A program made the position numbers and the translations under genes. Below the pieces are notes generated by a model, which saw only the letters and a program-made list of their open reading frames with translations, did not search any database and was not told the DNA's origin. Below, piece after piece: positions 7,919-15,145 of a stretch of DNA of 64,000 nucleotides. The stretch is from Butyrivibrio proteoclasticus B316 (GTDB lineage Bacteria; Bacillota; Clostridia; Lachnospirales; Lachnospiraceae), in NCBI RefSeq assembly GCF_000145035.1, contig NC_014387.1, positions 2,346,001 through 2,410,000 on the forward strand. The letters are read 5' to 3'. Numbering within the stretch: position 1 is the stretch's first letter; every line of letters starts with the position of its first letter.

Positions 7919-8499
7919 TTTGTTTCCCCTTTACCTTGCTGCTTCATATAATCTTCTCTAAGCAAACCGTAGATATTATAGTCACAGTAAACCGAAACCA
8001 TTTTTCCTTGACGAATTGTTCCTTCTTTAACAAAACCACATTTTTCCATAACTCTGTTTGAAGCAATATTTCTTACATCCACACGTCCATTCAATCGGTC
8101 TATTTCTGTGTTCTTAAAAACAAATCGCAACACTTCCTTCAAAGCTTCTGTAGTAATTCCCATTCTCCAGTACTCAGGATTAATCCTGTATGCTATATCG
8201 CCCATTCTGGCATTTTGAATATCAAATACTGCGATCATACCTACCACTTTATTTGTTTCTTTCCATACAATTCCCCAATCAAGATCAAGAGAAGGTTTTC
8301 TTTTTACCCAAGGACGTGGATCAATAAACATGAGTTCAGGATTTTTCTCGCCCTTGCTTGTTTTTCTTCCCCAATATGTATAAATTTCATCTCTTCCCAA
8401 CCACTCTTTTAAATCATCCACATCCTTTTCGTTAAGCACACGGATAATCAGTCTGTCTGTTTCAAGAATTGGCTTGTCTATTGCATAATCATTTAACAT
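7894..8499 (-). CDS. GNAT family N-acetyltransferase, RimJ/RimL type
   Basis: A 201-residue GNAT. ILETDRLIIRVLNEKDVDDL at the N-terminus is the classic RimJ/RimL opening. It is followed by GDIAYRINPEYWRMGITTEALKEVLRFVF (acetyl-CoA loop region) and ASNRVMEKCGFVKEGTIRQG. Proteins of this group acetylate ribosomal protein N-termini or small molecules. The C-terminal 25 bases overlap the HD gene. A GGAGGAG site precedes the ATG at 8499. The substrate is not predictable from sequence. Confidence 0.85.
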   Translation of the reverse strand: MLNDYAIDKPILETDRLIIRVLNEKDVDDLKEWLGRDEIYTYWGRKTSKGEKNPELMFIDPRPWVKRKPSLDLDWGIVWKETNKVVGMIAVFDIQNARMGDIAYRINPEYWRMGITTEALKEVLRFVFKNTEIDRLNGRVDVRNIASNRVMEKCGFVKEGTIRQGKMVSVYCDYNIYGLLREDYMKQQGKGETKCLYQKEH

Positions 8500-8618
8500 A
8501 GTCTCCTCCGTCTACTAATCCCGATTCTCGACTATCTAATAATCTTCTTATCATTCATACTGATTTGACCTTCTTGTTGTACCTGATATTATTTCATCCC
8601 GCTTTTTCTTTACCTTAT

Positions 8619-9365
8619 CTAGCATAGATCCAAGCTATTTCCATTTCCAAATTTTTTAACCAGATAGAATAGATACCCTCCCAAAACAACAATAATCAAC
8701 ACTAAGTTGATTACCCTTTCTGTCAGAGGATTACTCATCCCATTTGCAGAAAAAACTTTGAGTGCATTATTAGCAGAGTGGAATAAAATACATGGCACAA
8801 GAGACTTCCCATGATAAAAGATTATTACCAGCACAAATCCGACCATGACAGCAAACACAATTTGAATCATGGACGAAATCAAATCTTTTCCACTTCCGTT
8901 GAAAAGATTCACAATATGTCCCAATCCAAATGTCAGCGCAGAAACAATAATTGCACTCTTAAGATTGTCCTTCTCCATTGCCCTGAATAATAGTCCACGG
9001 AAAATAACTTCTTCAAGAAACCCTACGCAGAGCATGCTGATGAAATAAAACAGAGATTCCAATATGTCGTATTGCAATTTTATTCCGCCCCAAAAAGCCG
9101 TTGATGCAACAATAATAAGAGGCAGATAATAAAGAAAACGCTTTGCAGGAATAGATGATCTGCAAAACCCGTATTTTTCGCCAAGTTTATTTTTTTGAAT
9201 CCAGAAAAACAAAATCAAAGACATTGCTATGTGAAGCACAGCTGTTATAGATTTTGTAATGCCAATGTTCTCTGAAAACTGATCTGCCAAACTGCTCAGA
9301 ACAACATAAGCAACAATCCACAGGATTGCAAAAGTGATCTCACTTTTCTTATATATTTTTGTCAT
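8619..9365 (-). CDS. CPBP family intramembrane metalloprotease
   Basis: A 248-residue membrane protein with about seven hydrophobic segments. The CAAX-protease/bacteriocin-processing motifs are present: FLEEVIFRGLLFRAM (EExxxR), FGLGHIVNL (first histidine) and LFHSANNALKV (second histidine with N). Such enzymes cleave peptides within the membrane. In Firmicutes they are linked to bacteriocin self-immunity, peptide maturation or signalling. No bacteriocin gene is adjacent, so the role is open. GGGG upstream of the ATG serves as ribosome binding site. Confidence 0.85.
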   Translation of the reverse strand: MTKIYKKSEITFAILWIVAYVVLSSLADQFSENIGITKSITAVLHIAMSLILFFWIQKNKLGEKYGFCRSSIPAKRFLYYLPLIIVASTAFWGGIKLQYDILESLFYFISMLCVGFLEEVIFRGLLFRAMEKDNLKSAIIVSALTFGLGHIVNLFNGSGKDLISSMIQIVFAVMVGFVLVIIFYHGKSLVPCILFHSANNALKVFSANGMSNPLTERVINLVLIIVVLGGYLFYLVKKFGNGNSLDLC

Positions 9366-9430
9366 TTTGAATTCCCCAATTTTTCTTTCATCGTCTGTTT
9401 TACTGGAATTAATCGCTCTACAATCAGAAT

Positions 9431-9952
9431 TTATATAAGAGTATAGCCTCTGAACCCGCGCACGGAATAGTACGAATCCGCCCCGTTATGGAATGTGAAA
9501 ACCGTTCCGTAACGTCGTTCGCAGAACAATGCACCGCCCTTGTCGCGAATATCATCCGGCGTAGTGATCCAACTTGACGTTTTCAAATCAAATTCCCCGA
9601 GACTTTGCAGTCGGCGATAGAGTTCCTCCGTCATGATCAAAACGCCGATTTCTTTTGCTTTCCATTCGGCGCTGCCTGACGGCGGGTTTTTAGCACGCCC
9701 CTGTAATGCCTTTTCGTCATAGCACAGGCTTCTGCGCCCAGAAGGGGACTCCTTTGCGCAGTCGCAGAAAATTAGCTTTCCCGTCTTTTCGTCATAGCCG
9801 ATGGTATCTGGTTCTCCTCCGCTCTCCTCCATCCTTCTCAAAACATCCATGGAGTCCGGATGCTCAAGCAAACGTTTCTCCACGTCAAGCCAACTCAGTT
9901 CCATATGAAGATTCTTATTTTCCTGAAATCTCGCTTTTAATATTTCTAACAT
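9431..9952 (-). CDS. DUF4256 domain-containing protein
   Basis: This 173-residue protein matches DUF4256 end to end: ELSWLDVEKRLLEHP, MEESGGEPDTIGYDEKTGK, FCDCAKESPSGRRSLCYD, LGEFDLKTSSWITTPDDIR and FCERRYGTVFTFHNGADSYY. Function is unknown. The gene is visibly richer in G and C than its neighbours (many gcg, cgg and ccg codons), which suggests recent transfer from a higher-GC donor. An excellent GGAGGGG site precedes the ATG. The conserved Cys, Asp and Arg clusters suggest an enzyme, but I would not assign one. Confidence 0.85.
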   Translation of the reverse strand: MLEILKARFQENKNLHMELSWLDVEKRLLEHPDSMDVLRRMEESGGEPDTIGYDEKTGKLIFCDCAKESPSGRRSLCYDEKALQGRAKNPPSGSAEWKAKEIGVLIMTEELYRRLQSLGEFDLKTSSWITTPDDIRDKGGALFCERRYGTVFTFHNGADSYYSVRGFRGYTLI

Positions 9953-9964
9953 GGTTTACCCCTC

Positions 9965-10105
9965 CTATATAAACGGCACCATATACACAGGAATATAGTT
10001 TATTCCATTCTCCCACTTATAGTCTTTTGTATGAACTACATATTTATCTTTTATCTCAAATCCCCATTCAAGTAAATAGGAAACCAGCGCAAATCCCCAT
10101 TCATA
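9965..10105 (-). pseudogene. C-terminal remnant of an unidentified protein
   Basis: A 46-codon open frame without a start codon reads YEWGFALVSYLLEWG, then FEIKDKYVVHTKDYKWENG and INYIPVYMVPFI before a TAG. It reads like the end of a globular protein; the INYIPVYMVPF tail recalls GyrI-like effector-binding domains, which is only a resemblance. An in-frame stop at 10106 and the lack of upstream coding sequence mark it as a decayed 3' end. It adjoins the higher-GC DUF4256 gene and the dyad array, consistent with an insertion boundary. Confidence 0.4.
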
Positions 10106-10181
10106 CTATGCCCATTATTACTGAAATCCCCTTTTAGCAGCATTATTCTAGACGCAGTCCCAAAATTTGACTACCCGTTTA

Positions 10182-10219
10182 CATGAAATTTTTGCGGATA
10201 TCCACAATTTTTTTTCATG
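10182..10219. repeat. 38-bp dyad centred on GGATATCC
   Basis: CATGAAA near 10182 mirrors TTTCATG ending at 10219, with the perfect palindrome GGATATCC at the centre (10196-10203) and T-rich arms. It lies 43 bases before the 54-bp periodic array and may belong to the same element. Confidence 0.45.
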
Positions 10220-10261
10220 GATAATAATAGACCAAAAGCAGTGTTTTTATTACTAGTCATT

Positions 10262-10511
10262 CTGCCACTATTCAGCTCTCAGCTAATATAGGCATTGCAA
10301 TTATCAATAGCGGTTCTGCCCATATCCAGCCCACGCACAATATAGGCATTATTTTGGGGCAGCAATTTACTGCTACAAAATGCCACTCCCGGCATAAAGG
10401 CAGTTTGCCCTACGTAAAATCAACTGCCTCTATTGGTAATACCCAAAATATAGGCAGAACTTCGGCCACAAATTAAACTGCCACTGTTCGCAACATTCTA
10501 TATATAGGCAG
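10262..10511. repeat. five-unit dyad array with exact 54-bp period
   Basis: CTGC(C/T) occurs at 10262, 10316, 10370, 10424 and 10478. AGGCA(G/T) follows, with GGCA at 10291, 10345, 10399, 10453 and 10507. Both series step by exactly 54 bases. Each unit is a 34-base dyad (TGCC outer stem with GGCA, usually an inner A/T stem such as TATT/AATA or ATAT/ATAT), and units are separated by 20 variable bases. The fifth unit extends the stem to AAACTGCC/GGCAGTTT and the third carries an inner TGCC-N6-GGCA hairpin. Interior bases are not conserved, so this is conserved spacing and pairing rather than a copied sequence. Function is unknown. Confidence 0.8.
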
Positions 10512-10608
10512 TTTTGCACCAGCTCCAGTTGTTCATATTCCTGGAATATAAATCTGCCAGCCACTCATATTGTCCATTCAGTCCATCGACTTTATATCCA
10601 ATCCCCAT
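10498..10608 (-). CDS. possible 36-residue ORF or gene fragment
   Basis: The frame starts at ATG 10608, one base after the nucleoside phosphorylase stop. It reads MGIGYKVDGLNGQYEWLADL, then YSRNMNNWSWCKTAYI before a TAG inside the last array unit. Its composition looks protein-like, but there is no clear ribosome binding site apart from possible coupling to the upstream stop. It may be a scrap of a gene displaced by the array. Confidence 0.25.
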   Translation of the reverse strand: MGIGYKVDGLNGQYEWLADLYSRNMNNWSWCKTAYI

Positions 10609-10609
10609 T

Positions 10610-11365
10610 TTATGCGATGTACTCCGCAAGCGCCAAGGCTATATTGAAATGCCCTGCATCATGCTGTCCACCATCATCATTATCTTTGTTTCGCTCATCC
10701 CACTCAGGAGCATCAAGCAGATCTCCGCTTGTAAAGAACGGATACAGCTCCAGTCCCCGGAAATCGCAAACTGCCTGCACCGCAGCACATTCCATTTCTA
10801 CAGAAATACAGCCATCTGCTTTGTGCTTTTCAAAAATATTTCTTGTCTCGCGATAGAATGAATCCGTAGTCCAGGTCTTGCCTTGGACAAATGGAATGCC
10901 ATTTGCTTTCATGCACTCAGCAACAATATCCGAATTTATTATGGTTATATAATCCGCTGCCGGGGCGTAATGATATGAAGTTCCTTCGTCTCTGTAGGCA
11001 GCTGTCGGAATCATTACCTTGCCATGAGCAATCTCTTTATCCAGGCATCCTGCTCCTCCGAACAAGATGAACTTCTCGCAGTCAAGTTCTATTGTTGCAT
11101 CCTCCAGAAGACCTACTGTAATAGGAGCCCCGACATATGTCTTGTAAAAAGCAAATCTATGACCATTTCTTTCTATTAAATATACTGGAGTTTTTCCGGT
11201 TGCACACCACAAAGCTGCTATCTCAGTTGCTTTATATTTTTCCACTACAGCCTTTTCGATCTGATGAGAAAAAGTAATTATGCATGCATCTACTTTAATT
11301 CTATTCTCCTTTTTCACAGGATTGATGATTGCCGGAGATTTATTATCAAATGAATCTATTATCAT
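10610..11365 (-). CDS. nucleoside phosphorylase (PNP/UDP family)
   Basis: The start at 11365 (MIIDSFDNKSPAIINP) has GGGAGG ten bases upstream. The 251-residue protein follows the PNP/UDP phosphorylase family: LFGGAGCLDKEIAHGKVMIP for phosphate and ribose contacts, TTDSFYRETRNIFE, and the nucleoside-binding VEMECAAVQAVC, where the glutamate contacts the ribose. Such enzymes split nucleosides with phosphate into free base and ribose-1-phosphate. The match to uridine phosphorylase or PNP subtype cannot be settled by eye. It has its own terminator-bounded unit, upstream of which a Nudix gene ends at a hairpin (11432-11471). Confidence 0.85.
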   Translation of the reverse strand: MIIDSFDNKSPAIINPVKKENRIKVDACIITFSHQIEKAVVEKYKATEIAALWCATGKTPVYLIERNGHRFAFYKTYVGAPITVGLLEDATIELDCEKFILFGGAGCLDKEIAHGKVMIPTAAYRDEGTSYHYAPAADYITIINSDIVAECMKANGIPFVQGKTWTTDSFYRETRNIFEKHKADGCISVEMECAAVQAVCDFRGLELYPFFTSGDLLDAPEWDERNKDNDDGGQHDAGHFNIALALAEYIA

Positions 11366-11431
11366 ATACTGCTTCCTCCCTTCTCCACACGCCCTTGTCA
11401 CTTAGGCCGCCTCATCACTCATCCACCTCCG

Positions 11432-11471
11432 AAAAAATAAGCCCCATCAAACTCTCGCTTGATGAGGCCTT
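11432..11471 (-). terminator. intrinsic terminator after the Nudix gene
   Basis: AAGGCCTCATCAA pairs with TTGATGGGGCTT around a short loop, followed by ATTTTTT on the minus strand. Confidence 0.75.
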
Positions 11472-11523
11472 AAATACTATATCAGTTATAAAGCACTATC
11501 TATGCCTTACAATTTCTCTGATT

Positions 11524-12006
11524 TCAACGCTCATCCGTCAAAAAATGCTTAACCACATTTACAGGATGCAGCAATTCTGTTCTGAAAAACTCCGGATAAA
11601 ACTTAACCGGATCATCAGGTGCAATCCACTTAAGAAACTCTTCATGCTCATCCTCGGTAAAACTGTTACACTCCGGCTCAAAGTCCTCAGGTACTTTCAT
11701 GTAAAAGAAGAAAGATATCTCATATATCAGCTTTCCGAGATTATACTCTGCGTCCCCATAAAAATAGTTTTCATTTATGAATCCAAGCCTGTCCACTTCC
11801 ATGCGGACACCGGTCTCTTCATATACTTCTCTGATTACCGCTTCCTCAGCAGTTTCTCCGAACTTAATTCTGCCGCCTACAGAATACAAATACTCCGGTC
11901 TGATATTATTCCCGACCATTAGGAATTTTCCATCCTTAAGAATGATTGCTCCTACTCTGATGTTTATAAGTCCATTGTCACATGGCACTGTCATGTCCAT
12001 ACTCAT
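11524..12006 (-). CDS. Nudix hydrolase
   Basis: The start at 12006 (MSMDMTVPCDNGLINIRVG) is supported by GGAGGG upstream. The protein is about 160 residues. The Nudix box is complete: GGRIKFGETAEEAVIREVYE followed by ETGVRM, giving G-x5-E-x7-REVxEETG. Preceding strands GAIILKDGKFLMVGNN and the following YEISFFFYMKV are typical. It hydrolyses a nucleoside diphosphate linked to another moiety using magnesium; the substrate is not predictable, though the length fits house-cleaning enzymes. It is a single-gene unit with terminators on both sides. Confidence 0.9.
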   Translation of the reverse strand: MSMDMTVPCDNGLINIRVGAIILKDGKFLMVGNNIRPEYLYSVGGRIKFGETAEEAVIREVYEETGVRMEVDRLGFINENYFYGDAEYNLGKLIYEISFFFYMKVPEDFEPECNSFTEDEHEEFLKWIAPDDPVKFYPEFFRTELLHPVNVVKHFLTDER

Positions 12007-12045
12007 ATTCAAACACTCCCTCCAACAAACATATTTCAACTATAT

Positions 12046-12090
12046 CAAAAAAAAGCGCTGTTTAACAGAATTATTACTGCCAAACAACGC
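12046..12090 (-). terminator. intrinsic terminator
   Basis: GCGTTGTTT pairs with AAACAGCGC, followed by eight T on the minus strand. It is the last of three successive hairpins after the nitroreductase fragment. Confidence 0.65.
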
Positions 12091-12154
12091 CCTTTCTTAA
12101 GCAATTATATTTTTAGCATGTAAGCCATTGCTCCCACAAATGCCGAAAAGCAAA

Positions 12155-12190
12155 TAAAAATTACCGCCCGGCATTCAAACCGAGCAGTAA
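12155..12190 (-). terminator. intrinsic terminator
   Basis: On the minus strand TTACTGCTCGG and CCGGGCGGTAA form an imperfect stem with an eight-base loop and a TTTTTATTT tail. Confidence 0.5.
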
Positions 12191-12243
12191 ATTCCATATT
12201 GTTCGATACAACAGTCTGTGGACGAATCTCCGCTTCCCCAAAA

Positions 12244-12265
12244 TAGAGGATCCTAAGATCCTCTA
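12244..12265 (-). terminator. perfect 9-bp hairpin after the nitroreductase fragment
   Basis: TAGAGGATC and GATCCTCTA are separated by four bases, with TTTT next on the minus strand. It is the first of three hairpins in the 313-bp gap at 12007-12320, which otherwise shows nothing coding. Confidence 0.55.
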
Positions 12266-12320
12266 CACTAAGTTCGCAGTGACTGGCACTTTTTGATTTT
12301 CTGATTTTCTTAAATATAAC

Positions 12321-12458
12321 TTACTGTTCCTGAAGATTCTTTGCCGTAGGTGCAAGCCTTCCGGCCTCAAGGATGTCATTAAGCCTTGCCCTGTCTACTT
12401 TTCTTTCACTGTATTTCTTACATGAGTAACGGTTCTTTACTACTTCTTTGAATTCCAT
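12321..12458 (-). pseudogene. nitroreductase, truncated to 45 residues
   Basis: The start at 12458 (MEFKEVVKNRYSCKKYSER) has a perfect GGGGAG site. The frame continues through the FMN-phosphate arginine and serine region to ILEAGRLAPTAKNLQEQ, and then stops. Complete nitroreductases are about 165-200 residues, as in the paralogue at 23935-24441, so more than two thirds is missing. Sequence beyond the stop shows no nitroreductase match and goes straight into hairpins. It lies 17 bp downstream of the YbaK gene. Expression as a short peptide is possible but unlikely to be functional. Confidence 0.75.
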
Positions 12459-12474
12459 GGTAACTCCCCTTTCT

Positions 12475-12954
12475 TTACTCGTCTTCTTCCCATCCCTTGC
12501 ATACATCGCACCAGCCCTCGGCTCCGGTAATAGCTTCAAGCTCTGAAGGTGTAACTTTAACAGAAGTAAACTCATTCCCTCCTGCAGGATGGACATATTC
12601 AAATCTCTTCATGGATACATCAAGCCAGATAGGGATGTCATCAGCCACAGCAAAAGGACATACTCCGCCTGGCTGGAATCCCGTGATACTCTCTACCTGA
12701 TCTCTGGGAATCATGTGTGGCTTGGTGTGAAATAGTGATTTGAACTTAGAACTATTAACCTTACCATCGCCTGCCATTACCACAATTACAGGCTTTTCAT
12801 CTACAACAAAAGACAATGTCTTTGCAATCTCCGGTTCGGTACAGCCTATCTGCTGTGCTGCATGTTCAACTGTATCAATCGTTTCAGCATGCTCTGTAAG
12901 CCTGTCACCAAGATTATTGGAGGCAAGAAACTCTTTTACCTTTTCATTGACCAT
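12475..12954 (-). CDS. YbaK/EbsC family aminoacyl-tRNA deacylase
   Basis: The start at 12954 (MVNEKVKEFLASNNL) has GGAGGG at the proper spacing. The 159-residue protein shows the YbaK/ProX editing-domain pattern: TVEHAAQQIGCTEPEIAKTL, the conserved lysine region VVMAGDGKVNSSKFK, and GFQPGGVCPFAVADDIPIWL. The last contains the GxxxGGxxPF loop that binds the misacylated tRNA 3' end. Family members hydrolyse mischarged tRNAs such as Cys- or Ala-tRNA(Pro). An acidic WCDVCKGWEEDE tail with two cysteines closes the protein. The truncated nitroreductase follows in the same unit. Confidence 0.9.
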   Translation of the reverse strand: MVNEKVKEFLASNNLGDRLTEHAETIDTVEHAAQQIGCTEPEIAKTLSFVVDEKPVIVVMAGDGKVNSSKFKSLFHTKPHMIPRDQVESITGFQPGGVCPFAVADDIPIWLDVSMKRFEYVHPAGGNEFTSVKVTPSELEAITGAEGWCDVCKGWEEDE

Positions 12955-13132
12955 TTTTGCCCTCCACGGAAACAATATTTTCTATGCTACCATTATAGAC
13001 ACAATGGTACTTACTCTGCGTATGTATTTACCTATAGCTGATGATAGCCTTGGGTTATATCACCATCAATGCATATACTTCTATCTTCAATTTCCTCCGG
13101 GCAGAAAAAAGTACATTACAATTCTCCCCTCG

Positions 13133-13645
13133 TCACAATGCCCTGACATACCCAATTTCCGTATATACCATTCCATGTCTCCCCTGCTCAGACTTCATGA
13201 GAGAAATGCCATTAACTCTCATAGCGTCGCTTTCCTGAAACTCTGGCAAAAAAGCTTTGCCCTTAGTGCAGTCTGCTCTCCGGATCAGCGTCACATGCGG
13301 CATGAACTTCTTTCTGTCAAAAGAAATCTCTTCGTCCAAAAGAGCTTTCCTAAGCCTTTTCACATACTCTTTCAAGCTCTCGTTTTCTTCAAACTCAGCA
13401 AAAAACATATCTCTGAAAGGCCTGTACCCACTCAGCTTTACAGAAAAAGACCGGAGCGGCACCTTTTGCATAACTTCCACCACCTGCTCAGGATCGTCAT
13501 ACTCCCCAATAAAGGCCAGCGTCATGTGCAGGTTCTCACGGGGCGTGTAGCTTCCTTTTACTCCGCAGCGCCGCAAGTCATCCTGAATCTCCGCAAGGCT
13601 GTCCAACATATTGTCATCAAAACAGATTGCTATAAAAAGTCTCAT
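13133..13645 (-). CDS. thpR: RNA 2',3'-cyclic phosphodiesterase (2H family)
   Basis: Both HxT motifs of the 2H phosphoesterase superfamily are present: HMTLAFIG near residue 40 and HVTLIRR near residue 130. They lie in the usual frame RLFIAICFDDN (N-terminal strand), YTPRENLHMT and KKFMPHVTL. ThpR/LigT enzymes open 2',3'-cyclic phosphate RNA ends and in vitro join tRNA halves. I take the ATG at 13645, giving about 170 residues, the family's normal size; the frame extends 22 codons further upstream. It is a single gene facing the toxin-antitoxin locus. Confidence 0.9.
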   Translation of the reverse strand: MRLFIAICFDDNMLDSLAEIQDDLRRCGVKGSYTPRENLHMTLAFIGEYDDPEQVVEVMQKVPLRSFSVKLSGYRPFRDMFFAEFEENESLKEYVKRLRKALLDEEISFDRKKFMPHVTLIRRADCTKGKAFLPEFQESDAMRVNGISLMKSEQGRHGMVYTEIGYVRAL

Positions 13646-13717
13646 TAGATCAGCACCCCATCTATTATTTGCTTCATCTCTTCCATCTATCATCCCTACA
13701 AATCTTTCCATTTGTCA

Positions 13718-13746
13718 TTGGCTTGCGAATATATGTTCGATATAAT
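13718..13746 (+). promoter_or_regulatory. promoter of the holin-like toxin transcript
   Basis: TTGGCT (13718-13723), a 17-bp spacer and a perfect TATAAT (13741-13746), pointing rightwards. The predicted RNA would begin near GGTGC at 13754, giving a 5' leader of about 105 bases before the toxin ATG. Long structured leaders are usual for type I toxins. Confidence 0.7.
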
Positions 13747-13860
13747 CATCTTTGGTGCTACCAGTAATCACGGTAGGCGGTTAGTCCTTCAAGCGGAGGA
13801 CTGTGACCTCTGTTTATCATAGAAATCTCTTTGAGAAATCTTTGTTGGAGGTACTTGCTT

Positions 13861-13962
13861 ATGCTCACCATCAGTGACCTTATCGCAGTGCTTGCACTGT
13901 GTGCGACTTTCTTTAGTCTTGGTTACATGTTTGGCAAGCATGATTCCAAGACACAAAAATAA
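13861..13962 (+). CDS. putative holin-like type I toxin, 33 residues
   Basis: A 33-residue frame reads MLTISDLIAVLALCATFF, then SLGYMFGKHDSKTQK, with a GGAGG eight bases before the ATG. One transmembrane helix (about residues 4-25) followed by a charged tail is the layout of the TxpA/BsrG/Fst-type holin-like toxins common in Firmicutes, which damage the membrane when over-produced. It has a consensus promoter, a long leader, a bidirectional terminator overlapping the stop codon, and a convergent antisense promoter. It is the only rightward gene in the first 15 kb. The toxin role is inferred from family likeness and locus layout. Confidence 0.75.
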   Translation: MLTISDLIAVLALCATFFSLGYMFGKHDSKTQK

Positions 13963-14044
13963 CCGCCCATTGTCCTGCCAGACTGAGCGGTTATTTTTAA
14001 TAATTGCTAATTTGAAACAGGGCTAACCGTCTACCGGTAGCACC
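13952..14044 (-). ncRNA. candidate antisense RNA antitoxin
   Basis: A leftward promoter (TTGACG, then TAGTAT at 17 bp or TATTAT at 20 bp, around 14050-14085) would start an RNA at about 14044. The RNA would run through the shared hairpin and end in TTATTTTTGTG after 13958. It overlaps and is complementary to the 3' end of the toxin mRNA, as in txpA/ratA-type loci. Transcription has not been shown. Confidence 0.5.
13958..13998. terminator. bidirectional terminator of the toxin-antitoxin locus
   Basis: AAATAACCGC and GCGGTTATTT make a 10-bp stem, with TTTTT runs in both directions. The toxin TAA stop lies inside the left arm. Confidence 0.75.
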
Positions 14045-14133
14045 TTTAATTAATATAATACTACCATTACCGCTCTTTACCGTCAAACATATATTCAATT
14101 TTGATATGACTCGTCATCTCGACAAATCTCAAT

Positions 14134-14283
14134 TTATTTTATATTCAACAGTTCCTTAAGCTCAGCAAACTCAGTCTGAATCTCAGCCTCGATTGCTTCA
14201 ATCTTGCCCATAATCACATCTGTTGGTTCATATTCAACCTTCTCATATACAACTTCCTTATACTTGTTGATTGAAAGAACCGT
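14134..14283 (-). pseudogene. hsdM: C-terminal remnant of type I restriction methylase HsdM
   Basis: The frame ending at 14134 reads LSINKYKEVVYEKVEYEPTD, then VIMGKIEAIEAEIQTEFAELKELL. This is the conserved C-terminus of type I restriction-modification M subunits: a SINKYKE strand followed by a helix that contacts the S subunit. Nothing else of the roughly 500-residue methylase is present, and no hsdS or hsdR is near, so this is debris of a former restriction island between the toxin-antitoxin locus and yaaA. Confidence 0.7.
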
Positions 14284-14395
14284 TGGTATCAAGCAGTCTT
14301 GCATGCTGTAGAGAATTTGCAAATAGCGATCCTAACTCTAGATACTACGATGACGCATTTTTTAAGCGTGAAGGTAGACTCTGGAGAATTGCATT

Positions 14396-15145
14396 TCAAC
14401 TCCGTCCCCGTTCAAACACTATCTGCGTGGCATTGGAAAGATCTTCTCTGTAAACATAGCCTAGCCTGTCAAAAGACCTGATGTCGTCCGGGTCCTCTAT
14501 CTGATGCTCTGCCATATACCTGACCATTTCACCTCTAGCCATTTTTGCATACGTTCCTTTGGTAACAAATTTCCCCTTTTCCATCTCACCAAAAACAACT
14601 GTTACATAGTGGTCTTCGGGTGTTAGATACTTCTCTATGCATTTAGAGTATTCCTTGGAAGCAAGATTTACTATTACTCCAGAGTCGTCCCTTACCTCTT
14701 TGTACAGTGAAGAGCCCCAAAATTCATATAAGTCCTTGGCCCCATTTATTGCTGCTTTTGCCTGCATTTCAAGCCTATAGGGCGTAACCCCGTCCATAGG
14801 TTTTAATACTCCGTAAAACCCCGACAGAATTCTCAGATGTTCCTGAACATAGTCAAAAGAACTGTTCTCAAAAACAGACGGGGCCATATACTGAAATGCA
14901 ATTCCCTCGTAGGAAATGATTGCCGGAGTCAGCCTTTTATAAATGTCCATTTCTTTAACACGCATAAAATTCTGCTCCGCAATCTTGTCATTACAATTCC
15001 ATAGCCTCTGCAAATCTGCATATGACTGTATTCTAAGCCAATCAAGGATTTCTTTGGTTTGATTCAAAAAGACCGGTAATCCTTGGTGCTCAAGAGTATC
15101 AGTATCGATGTTCATTTTCTTTGCAGGAGACAAAATGATCCTCAT
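14396..15145 (-). CDS. yaaA: peroxide stress protein YaaA
   Basis: A full-length (249-residue) member of the YaaA/DUF328 family. It starts MRIILSPAKKMNIDT and carries ISYEGIAFQYMAP, YGVLKPMDGVTPYRLEM, FWGSSLYKEV, NLASKEYSK and the C-terminal GYVYREDLSNATQIVF. In E. coli YaaA limits free iron during hydrogen peroxide stress and binds DNA. The start codon overlaps the stop of bcp (ATGA), so a peroxidase and an iron-limiting protein are translated in tandem, a sensible oxidative-stress pair. The first 60 codons are duplicated at 19.2 kb. Confidence 0.9.
   Translation of the reverse strand: MRIILSPAKKMNIDTDTLEHQGLPVFLNQTKEILDWLRIQSYADLQRLWNCNDKIAEQNFMRVKEMDIYKRLTPAIISYEGIAFQYMAPSVFENSSFDYVQEHLRILSGFYGVLKPMDGVTPYRLEMQAKAAINGAKDLYEFWGSSLYKEVRDDSGVIVNLASKEYSKCIEKYLTPEDHYVTVVFGEMEKGKFVTKGTYAKMARGEMVRYMAEHQIEDPDDIRSFDRLGYVYREDLSNATQIVFERGRS

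Larger units (their letters stand above)
13754..14044. repeat. inverted repeats bracketing the toxin gene
   Basis: The left arm (13754-13787) begins GGTGCTACC and ends CGGTAGGCGGTTAGTCC. The right arm (14020-14044) is its near-complement, reading GGTGCTACCGG and AGACGGTTAGCCC on the minus strand. Two convergent RNAs would therefore start with almost the same 5' sequence, each including CTACC/GGTAG self-complementarity. Confidence 0.65.

Noticed and set aside
10262..10511. CRISPR array
   Set aside because: The 54-bp period looks CRISPR-like, but only about 13 bases per unit are conserved, they lie in two split blocks, and no cas genes are present.
12740..13648. 302-residue plus-strand frame
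   Set aside because: It spans antisense to ybaK and thpR, both with family motifs and ribosome binding sites on the minus strand.
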